From assembly GCA_964371075.1 (NCBI GenBank), contig CAYJKN010000001.1:868001-932000 (forward strand): 64,000 bases of DNA. The letters run 5' to 3'. The translations under genes were made by a program, and so were the position numbers. The notes under the pieces are model-generated. The model did no database searches, was not told the origin of the DNA, and was given only the letters and a program-made list of their open reading frames with translations. How positions within the stretch are numbered: the first letter of the stretch is position 1; each line of letters starts with the position of its first letter. This document shows, piece by piece, positions 52,102 to 61,590 of this stretch. Source of the DNA: UTCHB3 sp964371075. Its GTDB lineage: Bacteria > Bacteroidota > Ignavibacteria > Ignavibacteriales > Ignavibacteriaceae.

Positions 52102-55100
52102 ATGTTAAAATCGGTTTTAAAAGCCATTTTTGGCGATAAACACAGCCGTACCTACAAAGAATTACTACCTATCGTACAAGAAATAAATGAGCATTTTGAA
52201 CAACTTGCTTCATTAAGTGACTTCGAACTCAAGGAAAAAGTAAAAGGGTTTAAGGATCATCTAAACAAAGAAACTGAAGAGATCCGGAATAAAATTGAAG
52301 AGATTCGTTTACAACTAACGAGTGTAGAGGGTGAAGTTGCAAACGCAACTGAACTCCACGATGAAATTGAACAGCTTGAACAGGAACTTGATGATAAATA
52401 TGAAGACCTGCTTGATGAGATGCTCCCCGAAGTTTTTGCAGTGGCAAAAGACACCTGCAGAAGATTGGTTGGTCATTCCTATACTGTTATGGGACAAAAA
52501 GTAACCTGGGACATGGTTCCCTACGATGTTCAGCTTATGGGTGGAATTGTTCTTCACCAGGGTAAAATTGCTGAGATGGCAACGGGTGAAGGTAAAACCC
52601 TGGTCGCAACACTTCCTCTTTTTCTCAATTGCCTCACAGGCAGAGGTGCTCACCTTGTAACTGTTAATGATTATCTCGCACAGAGAGATTCCGAGTGGAT
52701 GGGTGAAATATTTAAGTTTCATGACCTTACGGTTGGTGCCATACTTGGCACAATGAGTCCTGACAAAAGAAGAATTTCTTATGGCTGCGATATCACCTAC
52801 GGAACCAATAACGAATTTGGCTTTGATTATCTAAGAGATAACATGGCTATCGATCCCGAACACCAGGTGCAACGGAAACATATTTACGCCATCGTGGATG
52901 AGGTGGATTCAGTGCTTATTGATGAGGCACGAACACCGCTTATCATATCGGGTCCTGTTGATACCGACAATCAAAAATTTGATGAAATGAAACCCAAGAT
53001 TGAAAGACTTCACAGACTTCAGTCGAACTTCGTTTCCTCCATTCTTGCCGAAGCAGAAAAAAAATTAACCGCTGAACCCTCAAAAGATGAGATTACAGAA
53101 GCCGGTATCAGCATTTTTAGAGCATTCAGAGGACTCCCAAAACATAAAAAGTTGATGAAAGTTATCTCTGAACCTCAATATAAACAGTTGATGCAAAACA
53201 CAGAACTTGAATACCTCAAAGATAAAGCAAAAAATATGCATATAATCGATGAGGAACTCTATTTTGTGATCGATGAAAAAAACAACTCAATTGAACTGAC
53301 AGAAAAAGGAAGAGAAGAGCTTGCCAAGGGAACACCTGAAGGAAAAGACTTTTTTGTACTCCCCGACTTTGGTTATGAGATAAGCAAACTTAAAAACGAC
53401 ACTACCCTTACGGAAGAAGAAAAGAAGAAAAAGGAAGAATTCCTCCACTTCGAATATTCGGAAAAATCGGACAGACTTCATACAATCAACCAGCTTCTGA
53501 AAGCATATACACTTTTTGAAAAAGATGATGAATATGTAATAACTGAAGATGGTAAAATCGCCATCGTTGATGAATTTACAGGTAGAGTTCTCCCCGGAAG
53601 AAGATATTCTGACGGACTCCATCAGGCGATTGAAGCAAAAGAGAATGTTAAGGTAGAGCGCGATACCCAAACACTCGCTACCATTACACTTCAGAACTAT
53701 TTTAGAATGTATAAAAAACTTGCCGGAATGACGGGTACTGCCGAAACCGAAGAAGGTGAGTTTTTTGAAATCTATAAACTTGAGGTTGTGGTTGTCCCAA
53801 CAAACAAACCGATCACCAGAGATGATGAAGATGATCAGATTTATAGAACCAAACGGGAAAAATTGAATGCCGTTGTTTCTCAGTGTGAAGAACTCAGAAA
53901 ACAAGGCAGACCTGTATTGGTGGGTACAACCTCAGTGGAAGTTTCTGAAACGATCAGCAGGATGTTGAGAGTTAAGGGAGTTCCCCACAATGTACTTAAC
54001 GCAAAACAACATCAAAGGGAAGCTGAGATTGTTCAGTCAGCAGGCCAACCCGGTGCTGTCACTATCGCCACCAACATGGCAGGTAGAGGAACTGATATTA
54101 AACTTGGGGCAGGAGTTGTTGATAAAGGTGGTCTTTTCATCCTTGGAACCGAAAGACACGAATCCCGTCGTATCGATCGTCAGTTAAGAGGAAGAGCCGG
54201 TCGTCAGGGTGATCCCGGAACCACTCTCTTTTTCCTCTCGCTTGAAGATGATCTTTTAAGACTTTTTGGAAGTGACAGGGCTGCCGCCATCATGTCACGA
54301 GCCGGATTTGAGGAAGGTGAGGTAATTAAACACCCAATTATCACCCGTTCCGTTGAAAGAGCTCAGAAAAAAGTTGAAGAGAACAACTTTGCAATAAGAA
54401 AAAGATTGCTCGAATACGATAATACAATGAATCAGCAAAGAACAATCATCTATTCAAGAAGAAACCGTGCACTTCACGGTGAAAGACTTAAGACCGAAAT
54501 TCTTGAAATGATGGAAGAATATATTGCCGATCTCGTTGGTAAATATTATGGTAATGCTGAGATAGAACTACTTGAAAAAGAACTTGACACTCACCTCCTT
54601 TTGAACATCAGGTTCGACAGGACTGAATGGGAGCTTTTAAACAAAAACGGCGTAACCGAAAAAGTTATCAAAGCTGCCACTGATTATTATGAACACAAAG
54701 AATCGATGCTTTCATCCGATATGATGGCAAGAATTGAAAGGTATGCATTCCTCACTGTTATTGATAACAGATGGAAAGAACACCTTCGCGATATGGATGA
54801 CCTGAAAGAGGGAATTAACCTCCGGGCCTATGGTCAAAAAGATCCGCTGATTGAGTATAAAAATGAAGCATTTACTCTCTTTTCCGATCTACTCGACAGT
54901 ATCAGGAACGAAACGGTTCAAATTGCATTTAAACTTTACCCTGCTCAACCTGAAAGTGTTCAGATTTCCCGCAGACCCGAAAGAAGGCCTCAAAGAACCA
55001 TCAAAGAGTCCGCTGACAATGCCGGAATGCATGGTGGATATGTACCAACTCCAAAGGAGCAGGATGCAGGTCCCGTTGGGAAACCACAACCTGTCAAAGT

Positions 55101-55182
55101 GTCTGAAAGAATTGGCAGAAATGACCCCTGTTGGTGTGGAAGTGGTAAAAAGTACAAACAATGCCACGGCAAAAATGCTTAA
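52102..55182 (+). CDS. secA: Preprotein translocase ATPase SecA
   Basis: 1026 residues, longer than the E. coli protein (901), as in Bacteroidota. Drives proteins through SecYEG. Walker A 'MATGEGKTL' (159-167), DEAD-like 'VDEVDSVLIDEARTPL', motif 'GRGTDIKLG', and 'RQLRGRAGRQGDPG'. The C-terminal zinc motif 'RNDPCWCGSGKKYKQCHGK' binds SecB or ribosome. Insertions are seen near residues 55-105 (coiled coil) and about 295-420, both expected for this phylum. The glnB gene follows by 15 nt in the same direction. Confidence 0.97.
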   Translation: MLKSVLKAIFGDKHSRTYKELLPIVQEINEHFEQLASLSDFELKEKVKGFKDHLNKETEEIRNKIEEIRLQLTSVEGEVANATELHDEIEQLEQELDDKYEDLLDEMLPEVFAVAKDTCRRLVGHSYTVMGQKVTWDMVPYDVQLMGGIVLHQGKIAEMATGEGKTLVATLPLFLNCLTGRGAHLVTVNDYLAQRDSEWMGEIFKFHDLTVGAILGTMSPDKRRISYGCDITYGTNNEFGFDYLRDNMAIDPEHQVQRKHIYAIVDEVDSVLIDEARTPLIISGPVDTDNQKFDEMKPKIERLHRLQSNFVSSILAEAEKKLTAEPSKDEITEAGISIFRAFRGLPKHKKLMKVISEPQYKQLMQNTELEYLKDKAKNMHIIDEELYFVIDEKNNSIELTEKGREELAKGTPEGKDFFVLPDFGYEISKLKNDTTLTEEEKKKKEEFLHFEYSEKSDRLHTINQLLKAYTLFEKDDEYVITEDGKIAIVDEFTGRVLPGRRYSDGLHQAIEAKENVKVERDTQTLATITLQNYFRMYKKLAGMTGTAETEEGEFFEIYKLEVVVVPTNKPITRDDEDDQIYRTKREKLNAVVSQCEELRKQGRPVLVGTTSVEVSETISRMLRVKGVPHNVLNAKQHQREAEIVQSAGQPGAVTIATNMAGRGTDIKLGAGVVDKGGLFILGTERHESRRIDRQLRGRAGRQGDPGTTLFFLSLEDDLLRLFGSDRAAAIMSRAGFEEGEVIKHPIITRSVERAQKKVEENNFAIRKRLLEYDNTMNQQRTIIYSRRNRALHGERLKTEILEMMEEYIADLVGKYYGNAEIELLEKELDTHLLLNIRFDRTEWELLNKNGVTEKVIKAATDYYEHKESMLSSDMMARIERYAFLTVIDNRWKEHLRDMDDLKEGINLRAYGQKDPLIEYKNEAFTLFSDLLDSIRNETVQIAFKLYPAQPESVQISRRPERRPQRTIKESADNAGMHGGYVPTPKEQDAGPVGKPQPVKVSERIGRNDPCWCGSGKKYKQCHGKNA

Positions 55183-55197
55183 AGATCGGAAACGGAT

Positions 55198-55536
55198 ATG
55201 AAAAAAATTGAAGCAATTATCCGCCCATTCAAGCTTGACGAAGTTAAAGAAGCCCTTATCGAAGAGGGCTTCAAAGGCTTGACTATCACTGAGGTGAGAG
55301 GTTATGGCAGGCAAAAGGGACACAAAGAAGTATATCGCGGAAGTGAATACAGGATTGAGTTTGTCCCAAAAATGAAGATTGAACTTGTTGTTGAGGCTGA
55401 CCGACTGGAAGCTGCAATTGAAGCCATCATCAAAAATGCCAAAACAGGTCAGGTTGGCGACGGAAAAATTTTCATTACCGATGTCTCCGATGTGATCAGA
55501 ATAAGAACGGGTGAATCGGGAATTGACGCTCTTTGA
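55198..55536 (+). CDS. glnB: Nitrogen regulatory protein P-II
   Basis: 112 residues, the family length. Trimeric sensor of 2-oxoglutarate, ATP/ADP and, by uridylylation, glutamine. The T-loop 'YRGSEYRIEFVPK' includes Y51, the uridylylation site used by GlnD (gene at the window start). 'TGQVGDGKIFI' is the second signature, and 'RIRTGESG' closes the nucleotide site. Co-directional with secA (15-nt gap), without an obvious amtB or glnA neighbour, so GlnB rather than GlnK is a guess. Confidence 0.95.
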   Translation: MKKIEAIIRPFKLDEVKEALIEEGFKGLTITEVRGYGRQKGHKEVYRGSEYRIEFVPKMKIELVVEADRLEAAIEAIIKNAKTGQVGDGKIFITDVSDVIRIRTGESGIDAL

Positions 55537-55610
55537 TTTTTATTTGCATTGAATAAAGTCTGCTTATTCTCTAAATTCCTCTGATATCTTATAAATTTTC
55601 GGAATCCACT

Positions 55611-58600
55611 TTGAAGTCCAAAGTCTTTAAATCCCTTTTGGCTGTTTCTGCCGTTTTTATGTTGGGCGGTTGCGGTGTATGGGCAGATTTTACCACATAT
55701 TTTAACCTCTACCACAACGCAAAAACCCTCTACCAGGATGCGGAAGAGATGATAATAAAGGAACGAAAAGACCTTTTTGCCATCTCAGAAGCTGCAATTC
55801 CTGCCGGAGCAAATGCCGGCCTTCCTAAAGTAATCGAAAAATTTTCAAAACTGCTTCAGTTCCATAATAAAAGCTCTTATGTTGATGATGCTCTTTTTAT
55901 GATTGGGAAAGCATTTTTCTATCAAAGAAGTTATATTAAAGCTTCAAGGAAATTTCAGGAACTGATTGCCACTCAACCAAACAGTGATTTAGTGCTTGAT
56001 GCAACACTTTGGCTTGCCAAGTCTGAAATTCAGATGAAAAAGTTTACTGAAGGATTAAAATATCTCGAAGAAGCCAAACAAAAAGCGACCACTGAGGAAG
56101 ACAATGAGATACTCACCGAAGTATATATCGAGGAAGTAAGATATCTTAAATTCTCGGAAAAATATACTGAAGCGATTCAAAAACTAAAAGACCTTGTATC
56201 AATCAATCTTTCTGATGATATTTCAGCAAAAGCCCAGTTTGAAGTAGGTGAACTCTATTTTGAAAAAATGAAAGAGTTTTCTCTGGCCGCTGATGCATAT
56301 AAAGCAACTTTGGAATTTGATCCCCCGTTCGACATTGAATACAAGTCGAAACTGGCTTACAGCATCTGCCTCAGGAAAATGAACAAAATTGATGAATCTC
56401 AAGAAAACTTACAACAAATGTCGAAAGAGTTTAAGTTTTTGGAGAAACTTGATGAGATTATGCTTCAAAAGGGGCTTAATCTAAAACAGCTTCAAAAATA
56501 TGATGAAGCATACAAACAATTTTATACCCTCGATACACTGGCGGTTAACTCAGTCTCTTCGGGCATTGCCCGTTTTGAGATGGGTGACATGTATGAAAAT
56601 AATCTCAAAAACTTTGATTCCGCTTATGTTTATTATCTTAAAGCCGAGAAAAGTGCTTCGTCAGCAGAATATGTTTCTCGAATCAAAGAGAAAGCAACTC
56701 TATTTAAAAGATATGAAGGGTTGCAAACCAATCTATATGTTTACACAAGACAACTTGCCTACCTTGCAGACCCGATCGAATTTAAAAGAGATTCGTTAAA
56801 ATTTTATGCAGATTCAGTCGATGCAAAACTTGCAGACCTCTTTTCAGTACCGATTGAGCTTTCGGATTCTGCAAAACGGGCTCTGGATTCACTTAAAGCG
56901 GTAAAAGATTCACTGGATAATCTGGCTAAGATCGAAGCTCCTGAACAATTTGGTGAAGACGAAATGATTCAGGGCAGACCAAAACAGGGTGACGATCCAA
57001 ACGCAAAAGGAGACGGGACAAATCCCAACCAACCACCCGTAATTCAGAAAAAGGGATGGGCTCCTGTAATGCCGGTAATATCTGCCGATTCCCTAAATTC
57101 ACTTTTGGTAAAAGTCTATTTTGATCTTGGGAATGTTTTTTACGGCGAAATTATTCTCCCCGACTCATCTTATTATTATTACACTAAAATGTTGTCGGAT
57201 TATCCCCAATCAAAATATACAGGACAGGCATTATTTTCTCTTGGGAATTATTATCTGGATAAAAATGAAAAAGCCACCGCTGATTCCATTTTTCAGGTAG
57301 TTTACGAAAATTATAAAAACGAATCAGTTGTTAATCTTGCAGCAGATAAACTTGGTAAACCAAAAGTTGTGCTTAACACTGCCCCTGCTGATATGTTATA
57401 TGAAGAGGCAGAGGGAATATATTTTGATAAACAGTATGGCGAAGCAGTAAAAAAATACTGGAGTGTTTATAAACTCTACCCCGAAACCTTTACTGCCCCC
57501 AAATCTTTGCTTGCTGCAGGTTTTACTCTTGAAAATGATCTAAATCTGGTTGACTCTGCATTTGCGGTTTACGATACTCTTGTAACCAGGTATCCTCAAA
57601 CGCGATTTACAAATAAGATTTTGCCAAAAGTTAACTTCTACAAAGAAGAAAAAGCACGGATTAAAAAAGCAATTGATGATTCGTTAAAAGTTATCAGTGA
57701 CAGTTTAAAGGCGGATTCCATTGCTCGAAGTACACCAAAAATTGATTCCACTTCGATAAATTTACCTGATTCTTTAAAGAAGATTCCGGGTGTTTTCGAT
57801 CAAAAACCTGATTCTATTAAGAATATTCCCGGTGTTCCTGCTCAAAATATCGACTCGCTAAAAAAAATGCAGGGGAGTGTTGATCCTTTTTCAGACACAA
57901 AACAGAATTTTCCGATTTCGTCTGATACAATAAATCGACCGAAAAAAGAAGAACTAAAAGAGGAGATTCCACCATTGACAAATTTCATCAAGCGGCGCGA
58001 CCTTCTCGATCTCATCGAAGAGGGTGAAAACACTACAACAGAATTTAAGTTGAAGTTTACGGAACCTGAAAAGATTGCCAAGGTAATGATCTCTTTTGCC
58101 AATACAAAAGGTGGTTATCTCATTTTTGGTGTGAATGACGATAAAAAGGTGGTGGGTCTTGAAAGTGAAAAAACGGAATATGAGTTTATTAAAGAGACTA
58201 CTAATTTTTATATAACCCCCGAAATCGATTTTATGGTTCAGTTCATCAACATCGATCAAAAAGAACTTGTTGTGGTTTTTATCCCGGAATCATTTAACAA
58301 ACCACACAGGATTCAGGATTATAAAGAAGACCTCGACCTCAACACCGCCCAGGTTTACATCAGAGTGAACGACAAAAGTCTTCCTGCTTCAAAACAGATG
58401 ATCAGAATTATGAGAGCCCAAAGCTCTTCAAGTCCACTTGTTAAATATGCCATTGGTGATCTCGAAAAAAAGGTGTTTTTTTACCTTGAGAGCCACGAAA
58501 CGATTGATGTAAACACGCTCGCCAAAACCGCCAACATTTCAGGGAGAAGGGCATCCCGCACACTCGTAACAATGGTAAGAGCCGGCTCACTTTATATCCA

Positions 58601-58640
58601 CACCAAGGATAACGGAGAAGAGTTTTTTACCGTAGCTTGA
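55611..58640 (+). CDS. TPR lipoprotein (possibly PorW/SprE-like) fused to AlbA_2 and winged-helix domains
   Basis: 1009 residues. The TTG start opens a lipoprotein signal ending 'MLGGCGVW' (C about 22). 'DFTTYFNLYHNAKTLYQDAEEM' and many TPR-like helices follow to about residue 690, resembling the T9SS lipoprotein PorW/SprE. A Pro/Asp/Ser-rich linker (about 695-785, repeated 'IPGV' phrases) leads to a domain of the AlbA_2/Schlafen-type DNA-binding family: 'ENTTTEFKLKF' and 'ISFANTKGGYLIFGVND'. The last about 75 residues look like a winged helix ('VNTLAKTANISGRRASRTL'). A surface-facing lipoprotein with a normally cytoplasmic domain is odd. There is no stop or frame break between the parts, but an internal Shine-Dalgarno/TTG at 57961-57977 could start the second part separately. 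Confidence 0.75.
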   Translation: MKSKVFKSLLAVSAVFMLGGCGVWADFTTYFNLYHNAKTLYQDAEEMIIKERKDLFAISEAAIPAGANAGLPKVIEKFSKLLQFHNKSSYVDDALFMIGKAFFYQRSYIKASRKFQELIATQPNSDLVLDATLWLAKSEIQMKKFTEGLKYLEEAKQKATTEEDNEILTEVYIEEVRYLKFSEKYTEAIQKLKDLVSINLSDDISAKAQFEVGELYFEKMKEFSLAADAYKATLEFDPPFDIEYKSKLAYSICLRKMNKIDESQENLQQMSKEFKFLEKLDEIMLQKGLNLKQLQKYDEAYKQFYTLDTLAVNSVSSGIARFEMGDMYENNLKNFDSAYVYYLKAEKSASSAEYVSRIKEKATLFKRYEGLQTNLYVYTRQLAYLADPIEFKRDSLKFYADSVDAKLADLFSVPIELSDSAKRALDSLKAVKDSLDNLAKIEAPEQFGEDEMIQGRPKQGDDPNAKGDGTNPNQPPVIQKKGWAPVMPVISADSLNSLLVKVYFDLGNVFYGEIILPDSSYYYYTKMLSDYPQSKYTGQALFSLGNYYLDKNEKATADSIFQVVYENYKNESVVNLAADKLGKPKVVLNTAPADMLYEEAEGIYFDKQYGEAVKKYWSVYKLYPETFTAPKSLLAAGFTLENDLNLVDSAFAVYDTLVTRYPQTRFTNKILPKVNFYKEEKARIKKAIDDSLKVISDSLKADSIARSTPKIDSTSINLPDSLKKIPGVFDQKPDSIKNIPGVPAQNIDSLKKMQGSVDPFSDTKQNFPISSDTINRPKKEELKEEIPPLTNFIKRRDLLDLIEEGENTTTEFKLKFTEPEKIAKVMISFANTKGGYLIFGVNDDKKVVGLESEKTEYEFIKETTNFYITPEIDFMVQFINIDQKELVVVFIPESFNKPHRIQDYKEDLDLNTAQVYIRVNDKSLPASKQMIRIMRAQSSSSPLVKYAIGDLEKKVFFYLESHETIDVNTLAKTANISGRRASRTLVTMVRAGSLYIHTKDNGEEFFTVA
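57961..57977 (+). promoter_or_regulatory. Possible internal ribosome binding site and TTG start
   Basis: AGGAG at 57961-57965 (preceded by AAAAG), 9 nt, then TTG at 57975-57977, in frame with the 55611 gene. Starting here would give a 221-residue AlbA_2/winged-helix protein without the lipoprotein part. Strong Shine-Dalgarno sequences are rare in this window, which makes it notable; it may still be chance, because Lys-Glu-Glu codons (AAAGAGGAG) produce it. Confidence 0.4.
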
Positions 58641-58643
58641 GCC

Positions 58644-59201
58644 TCAGGTATCAGTTGTCCTGTTGGAATTAAACACTTTCCTCAGTTCGTAAATTGTGAT
58701 TCCATAAGCCACGGCAACATTTAATGATTGTTTTATCCCATATTGTGGAATTTCGACCGACAGATCACACAGATCAAGAAGAGTTTGATTCACTCCTGTA
58801 ATTTCATTACCTATAATAAAAAGTAAAGGAAATATCTCTTTTGAGATATCAGTATAATTTACTGAATTATCGGTCAGTTCAAGTGCAGCAATCGTATAAC
58901 CTTTAGTTTTATAATCCTTCACCACTTCAACTGGATCTTTCACAAACTCCCAGGCAACACTTTCTGTGGCACCCAAAGCGGTTTTCATAATATCTTTAAC
59001 GGGTGGGGCAGGAGTATATCCACACAAATACAATTTTTCAATCATAACACCATCAGATGTTCTGAAAACAGAACCTACATTATAGCTGCTTCTGATTGAA
59101 TCAAGAAGGACAACAACCGGCATTTTTTCAACTTTATGAAGTGTTTCAGGTTTTGCCCTGTTCACCGATATCTCGGCATGGCTCAACTTCCTGTTACCCA
59201 T
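58644..59201 (-). CDS. TrmH/SpoU-family RNA methyltransferase
   Basis: 185 residues. SPOUT-fold 2'-O-ribose methyltransferase for tRNA or rRNA. Motif 1 'LLDSIRSSYNVGSVFRTSD', motif 2 'LLFIIGNEITGVNQ' and motif 3 'IPQYGIKQSLNVAVAYGI' are clear. The short form without an N-terminal substrate-binding domain leaves the target base open (TrmH or TrmL-like). It overlaps the rlmN 3' end by 8 nt and is the last gene of a five-gene minus-strand run; it converges with the TPR lipoprotein gene with 3 nt between. Confidence 0.9.
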   Translation of the reverse strand: MGNRKLSHAEISVNRAKPETLHKVEKMPVVVLLDSIRSSYNVGSVFRTSDGVMIEKLYLCGYTPAPPVKDIMKTALGATESVAWEFVKDPVEVVKDYKTKGYTIAALELTDNSVNYTDISKEIFPLLFIIGNEITGVNQTLLDLCDLSVEIPQYGIKQSLNVAVAYGITIYELRKVFNSNRTTDT

Positions 59202-60267
59202 TGTTGTCGATCACCATCCCTGCCAACTGACCACATGCAGCGGCTATCTCATCCCCCTGGGTATCACGAACCAAAACCGTAACATCCTCGTCCCTAAGTC
59301 TCTCTGCAAACTCTTCTATTCTGTCTCTTGAGGTTGGGCGCAGCTCTCCCGAAAATCCTTCAGGATGCATGTGTTCAAGGGAGTTAAATTTTATGATGTT
59401 AACTTTTGAAGGCATCCTTCGGCATAGCTTCCCAAGGGCTTTGATATCCCTGTCGGTGTCGTTGATCCCCTCAAGCATGGTATATTCATAAGTGATACGG
59501 GTGTTTGTCTTTTTGATGTAATATTCAATCGCTTCAATATTCTCTTTTAATGAATACTTGGCATTAATCGGCATAATTTTGGTGCGGGTATCTTCAAAAC
59601 AGGAGTGGAGTGAGAGGGCAAGTTTTGGTCTTAAACCTGTATCAGCAAGGTCCCTTATTCTTGGGGCAATTCCGGCAGTGGAGACAGTAATTTTTTTTAG
59701 CGTAATGCCCTGAGTGGTATCCTGAGCAAATATTTCCAGCGATTTAACCGTTGCATCATAATTGAGAAGTGGTTCCCCCATCCCCATATATACGATGTTT
59801 GTGATCTCCCTGTTATTTGCTCTTTGAGCAATGGCATACTGGTCAAATATCTCACCGGTGGTAAGATTTCTTTTATATCCCATCAGTCCTGTTGCACAAA
59901 ATTTACAATCGAGAGGGCATCCAACCTGGGTTGAAACACAGAGTGTAACTCTTTTTTCCTCCGGAATTATCACACATTCGATGAGATGATCGAGACCTGT
60001 CTTTAATAACAGCTTAACGGTGCCCTCAGAGCTCGAAACAGATGTGTTAGTGAGTTCAAGGGTGTTCAAAATTGTGGTATCCCTTAACTTCTCCCTGAGA
60101 GGTTTTGAGAGATTTAACATCCCTTCAAAATCATCAACCAGATAATTATACATCCAGTTAAAAACCTGCTCCCCCCGGAACGGTTTTTCACCATTCTCAG
60201 AAAACCACGTTTTTAATTCCGGAAGTGTCATCCCCTTTAATTGTACTTTTTTTGTTTCAGTTGTCAT
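59194..60267 (-). CDS. rlmN: Dual-specificity RNA methyltransferase RlmN
   Basis: 357 residues. Radical SAM enzyme that makes 2-methyladenosine at A2503 of 23S rRNA and A37 of some tRNAs. Cluster motif 'CPLDCKFCATG' (C117, C121, C124). The C-terminal catalytic cysteine is in 'EIAAACGQL', with the other conserved phrases 'NIVYMGMGEPLLNYD' and 'ALSLHSCFEDTR'. The start overlaps the queG stop by 4 nt. Distinguished from Cfr by 'GEPLLNYD' and length. Confidence 0.96.
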   Translation of the reverse strand: MTTETKKVQLKGMTLPELKTWFSENGEKPFRGEQVFNWMYNYLVDDFEGMLNLSKPLREKLRDTTILNTLELTNTSVSSSEGTVKLLLKTGLDHLIECVIIPEEKRVTLCVSTQVGCPLDCKFCATGLMGYKRNLTTGEIFDQYAIAQRANNREITNIVYMGMGEPLLNYDATVKSLEIFAQDTTQGITLKKITVSTAGIAPRIRDLADTGLRPKLALSLHSCFEDTRTKIMPINAKYSLKENIEAIEYYIKKTNTRITYEYTMLEGINDTDRDIKALGKLCRRMPSKVNIIKFNSLEHMHPEGFSGELRPTSRDRIEEFAERLRDEDVTVLVRDTQGDEIAAACGQLAGMVIDNNG

Positions 60268-61226
60268 TTCATTTTTCTTTTGATAAATTCGCTGTTTCTT
60301 CTCATCCCTTTTAATTTGCTTCGGAGAACAGGGCTCTCTGCAAAGATTTTTTTGAATTGATCATTTTCAATTTTGTCAAAAAAATCGGGATCAAACTCTT
60401 TATTTAAAGACGGGAGAGTGTTCTCTTCAGATATTTTAATTCCGCTTTTAAAATCGGGAGTATTTGTCTCTTGTTTAAATTTTTTGTTCCAGGGACAAAC
60501 ATCCTGACAGATATCACATCCAAATATCCAATCTTCCATTTTCCCTTCAAACTCACCGGCAATTTCTCCTTTGTTCTCGATCGTCAGGTAGGAGATACAT
60601 CTGCTGCCATCTACAACATATTCTTGACTGATTGCATCAGTGGGGCATGCATCAATACACGCGGTGCAGTTTCCACAATGGTCTTCAACTACAATCGAGG
60701 GAGGAAATTCGAGATCGGTAAAAATGTTTGCAATAAAAAACCAACTCCCCCACTCCCTGTTAATTATGTTTGTATGTTTCCCCATCCAACCCAGTCCGGC
60801 TCTTAGAGCCCAGGCTTTATCCATAACAGCACCCGTGTCAACATAACTTTTTGTTTCACAACCGGGATATAAAATCTTTAACTCATCCTCAAACAGTTTT
60901 AACTTTTCCCATATCACGAGATGATAATCTCTTCCCCAGGCATATCTTGAAACCTTTCCCTTTCCCGGTGAAAAATCGCCAGGTTGCCAGTAATTTAGTC
61001 CAAGTGAAATAATAGATTTTGCAGAAGGAAGAATGGTTGTTGGATCAAATCTCTTTTCCCTGTTTTTTTCCATATAAGCCATTGAGCCATGATATCCGGT
61101 ATTTAGCCATTCTGAGAGTCGGGCAGTTTCAGCTTCCAGTTTTTCAATTTCAGCAAATCCAACAAGGTCAAAGCCGAGTTTATGTGCAAGTATCTCAGTT
61201 TCTTTTGTTTTGGTCACCACTTCCAA
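60264..61226 (-). CDS. queG: Epoxyqueuosine reductase QueG
   Basis: 320 residues. Cobalamin and Fe-S enzyme for the last step of queuosine synthesis at the tRNA wobble base. Two 4Fe-4S motifs: 'CGNCTACIDACPTDAI' and 'CDICQDVCPWN'. Cobalamin-site region 'RYAWGRDYHLVIWEKL' and 'KSYVDTGAVMDKAWA' are characteristic. Other queuosine genes are not in the window. It overlaps rlmN by 4 nt and the Rieske gene by 13 nt. Confidence 0.96.
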   Translation of the reverse strand: MEVVTKTKETEILAHKLGFDLVGFAEIEKLEAETARLSEWLNTGYHGSMAYMEKNREKRFDPTTILPSAKSIISLGLNYWQPGDFSPGKGKVSRYAWGRDYHLVIWEKLKLFEDELKILYPGCETKSYVDTGAVMDKAWALRAGLGWMGKHTNIINREWGSWFFIANIFTDLEFPPSIVVEDHCGNCTACIDACPTDAISQEYVVDGSRCISYLTIENKGEIAGEFEGKMEDWIFGCDICQDVCPWNKKFKQETNTPDFKSGIKISEENTLPSLNKEFDPDFFDKIENDQFKKIFAESPVLRSKLKGMRRNSEFIKRKMK

Positions 61227-61549
61227 TGGGGTGATTCTTCCTCGACAGTCACATATATGTAGCCATCCTTTATTTCAACAGGGAAAACTCGCAACCCATG
61301 CCTTCCTGTGTCCTTGTTACCCGTTTCAAGTTCAAATTTCCAACCATGGATTGGACACACCACAAAACCATCCTCAATAAATCCTGCGTAAATTGCAGCC
61401 GGATGTTGGTGGGGACAAATATTGCTCACAGCATGGATTTTGTCACCAACCTTAAAGATTGCAACTTCCTCACCATTTACAATATACCGCTTCCCCTCAC
61501 CATCGGTAAGTTGCGAAACTTTGCACAGTTTTTTAGTTATTGGGTCCAT
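61214..61549 (-). CDS. Rieske [2Fe-2S] ferredoxin-like protein
   Basis: 111 residues, a single Rieske domain. Ligands: C45-P-H47 in 'NICPHQHPA' and C65-PI-H68 in 'VVCPIHGWKF'. Soluble, no signal peptide, of the NirD/dioxygenase-ferredoxin type. Its 3' end overlaps the queG start by 13 nt, so co-translation is likely. It may donate electrons to a partner enzyme; QueG needs reductant, but a link is only a suggestion from position. Confidence 0.92.
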   Translation of the reverse strand: MDPITKKLCKVSQLTDGEGKRYIVNGEEVAIFKVGDKIHAVSNICPHQHPAAIYAGFIEDGFVVCPIHGWKFELETGNKDTGRHGLRVFPVEIKDGYIYVTVEEESPHWKW

Positions 61550-61590
61550 GTTTCTCCAAAGGCGGATCGCCGGTTTTTGTGAGAATTAAA

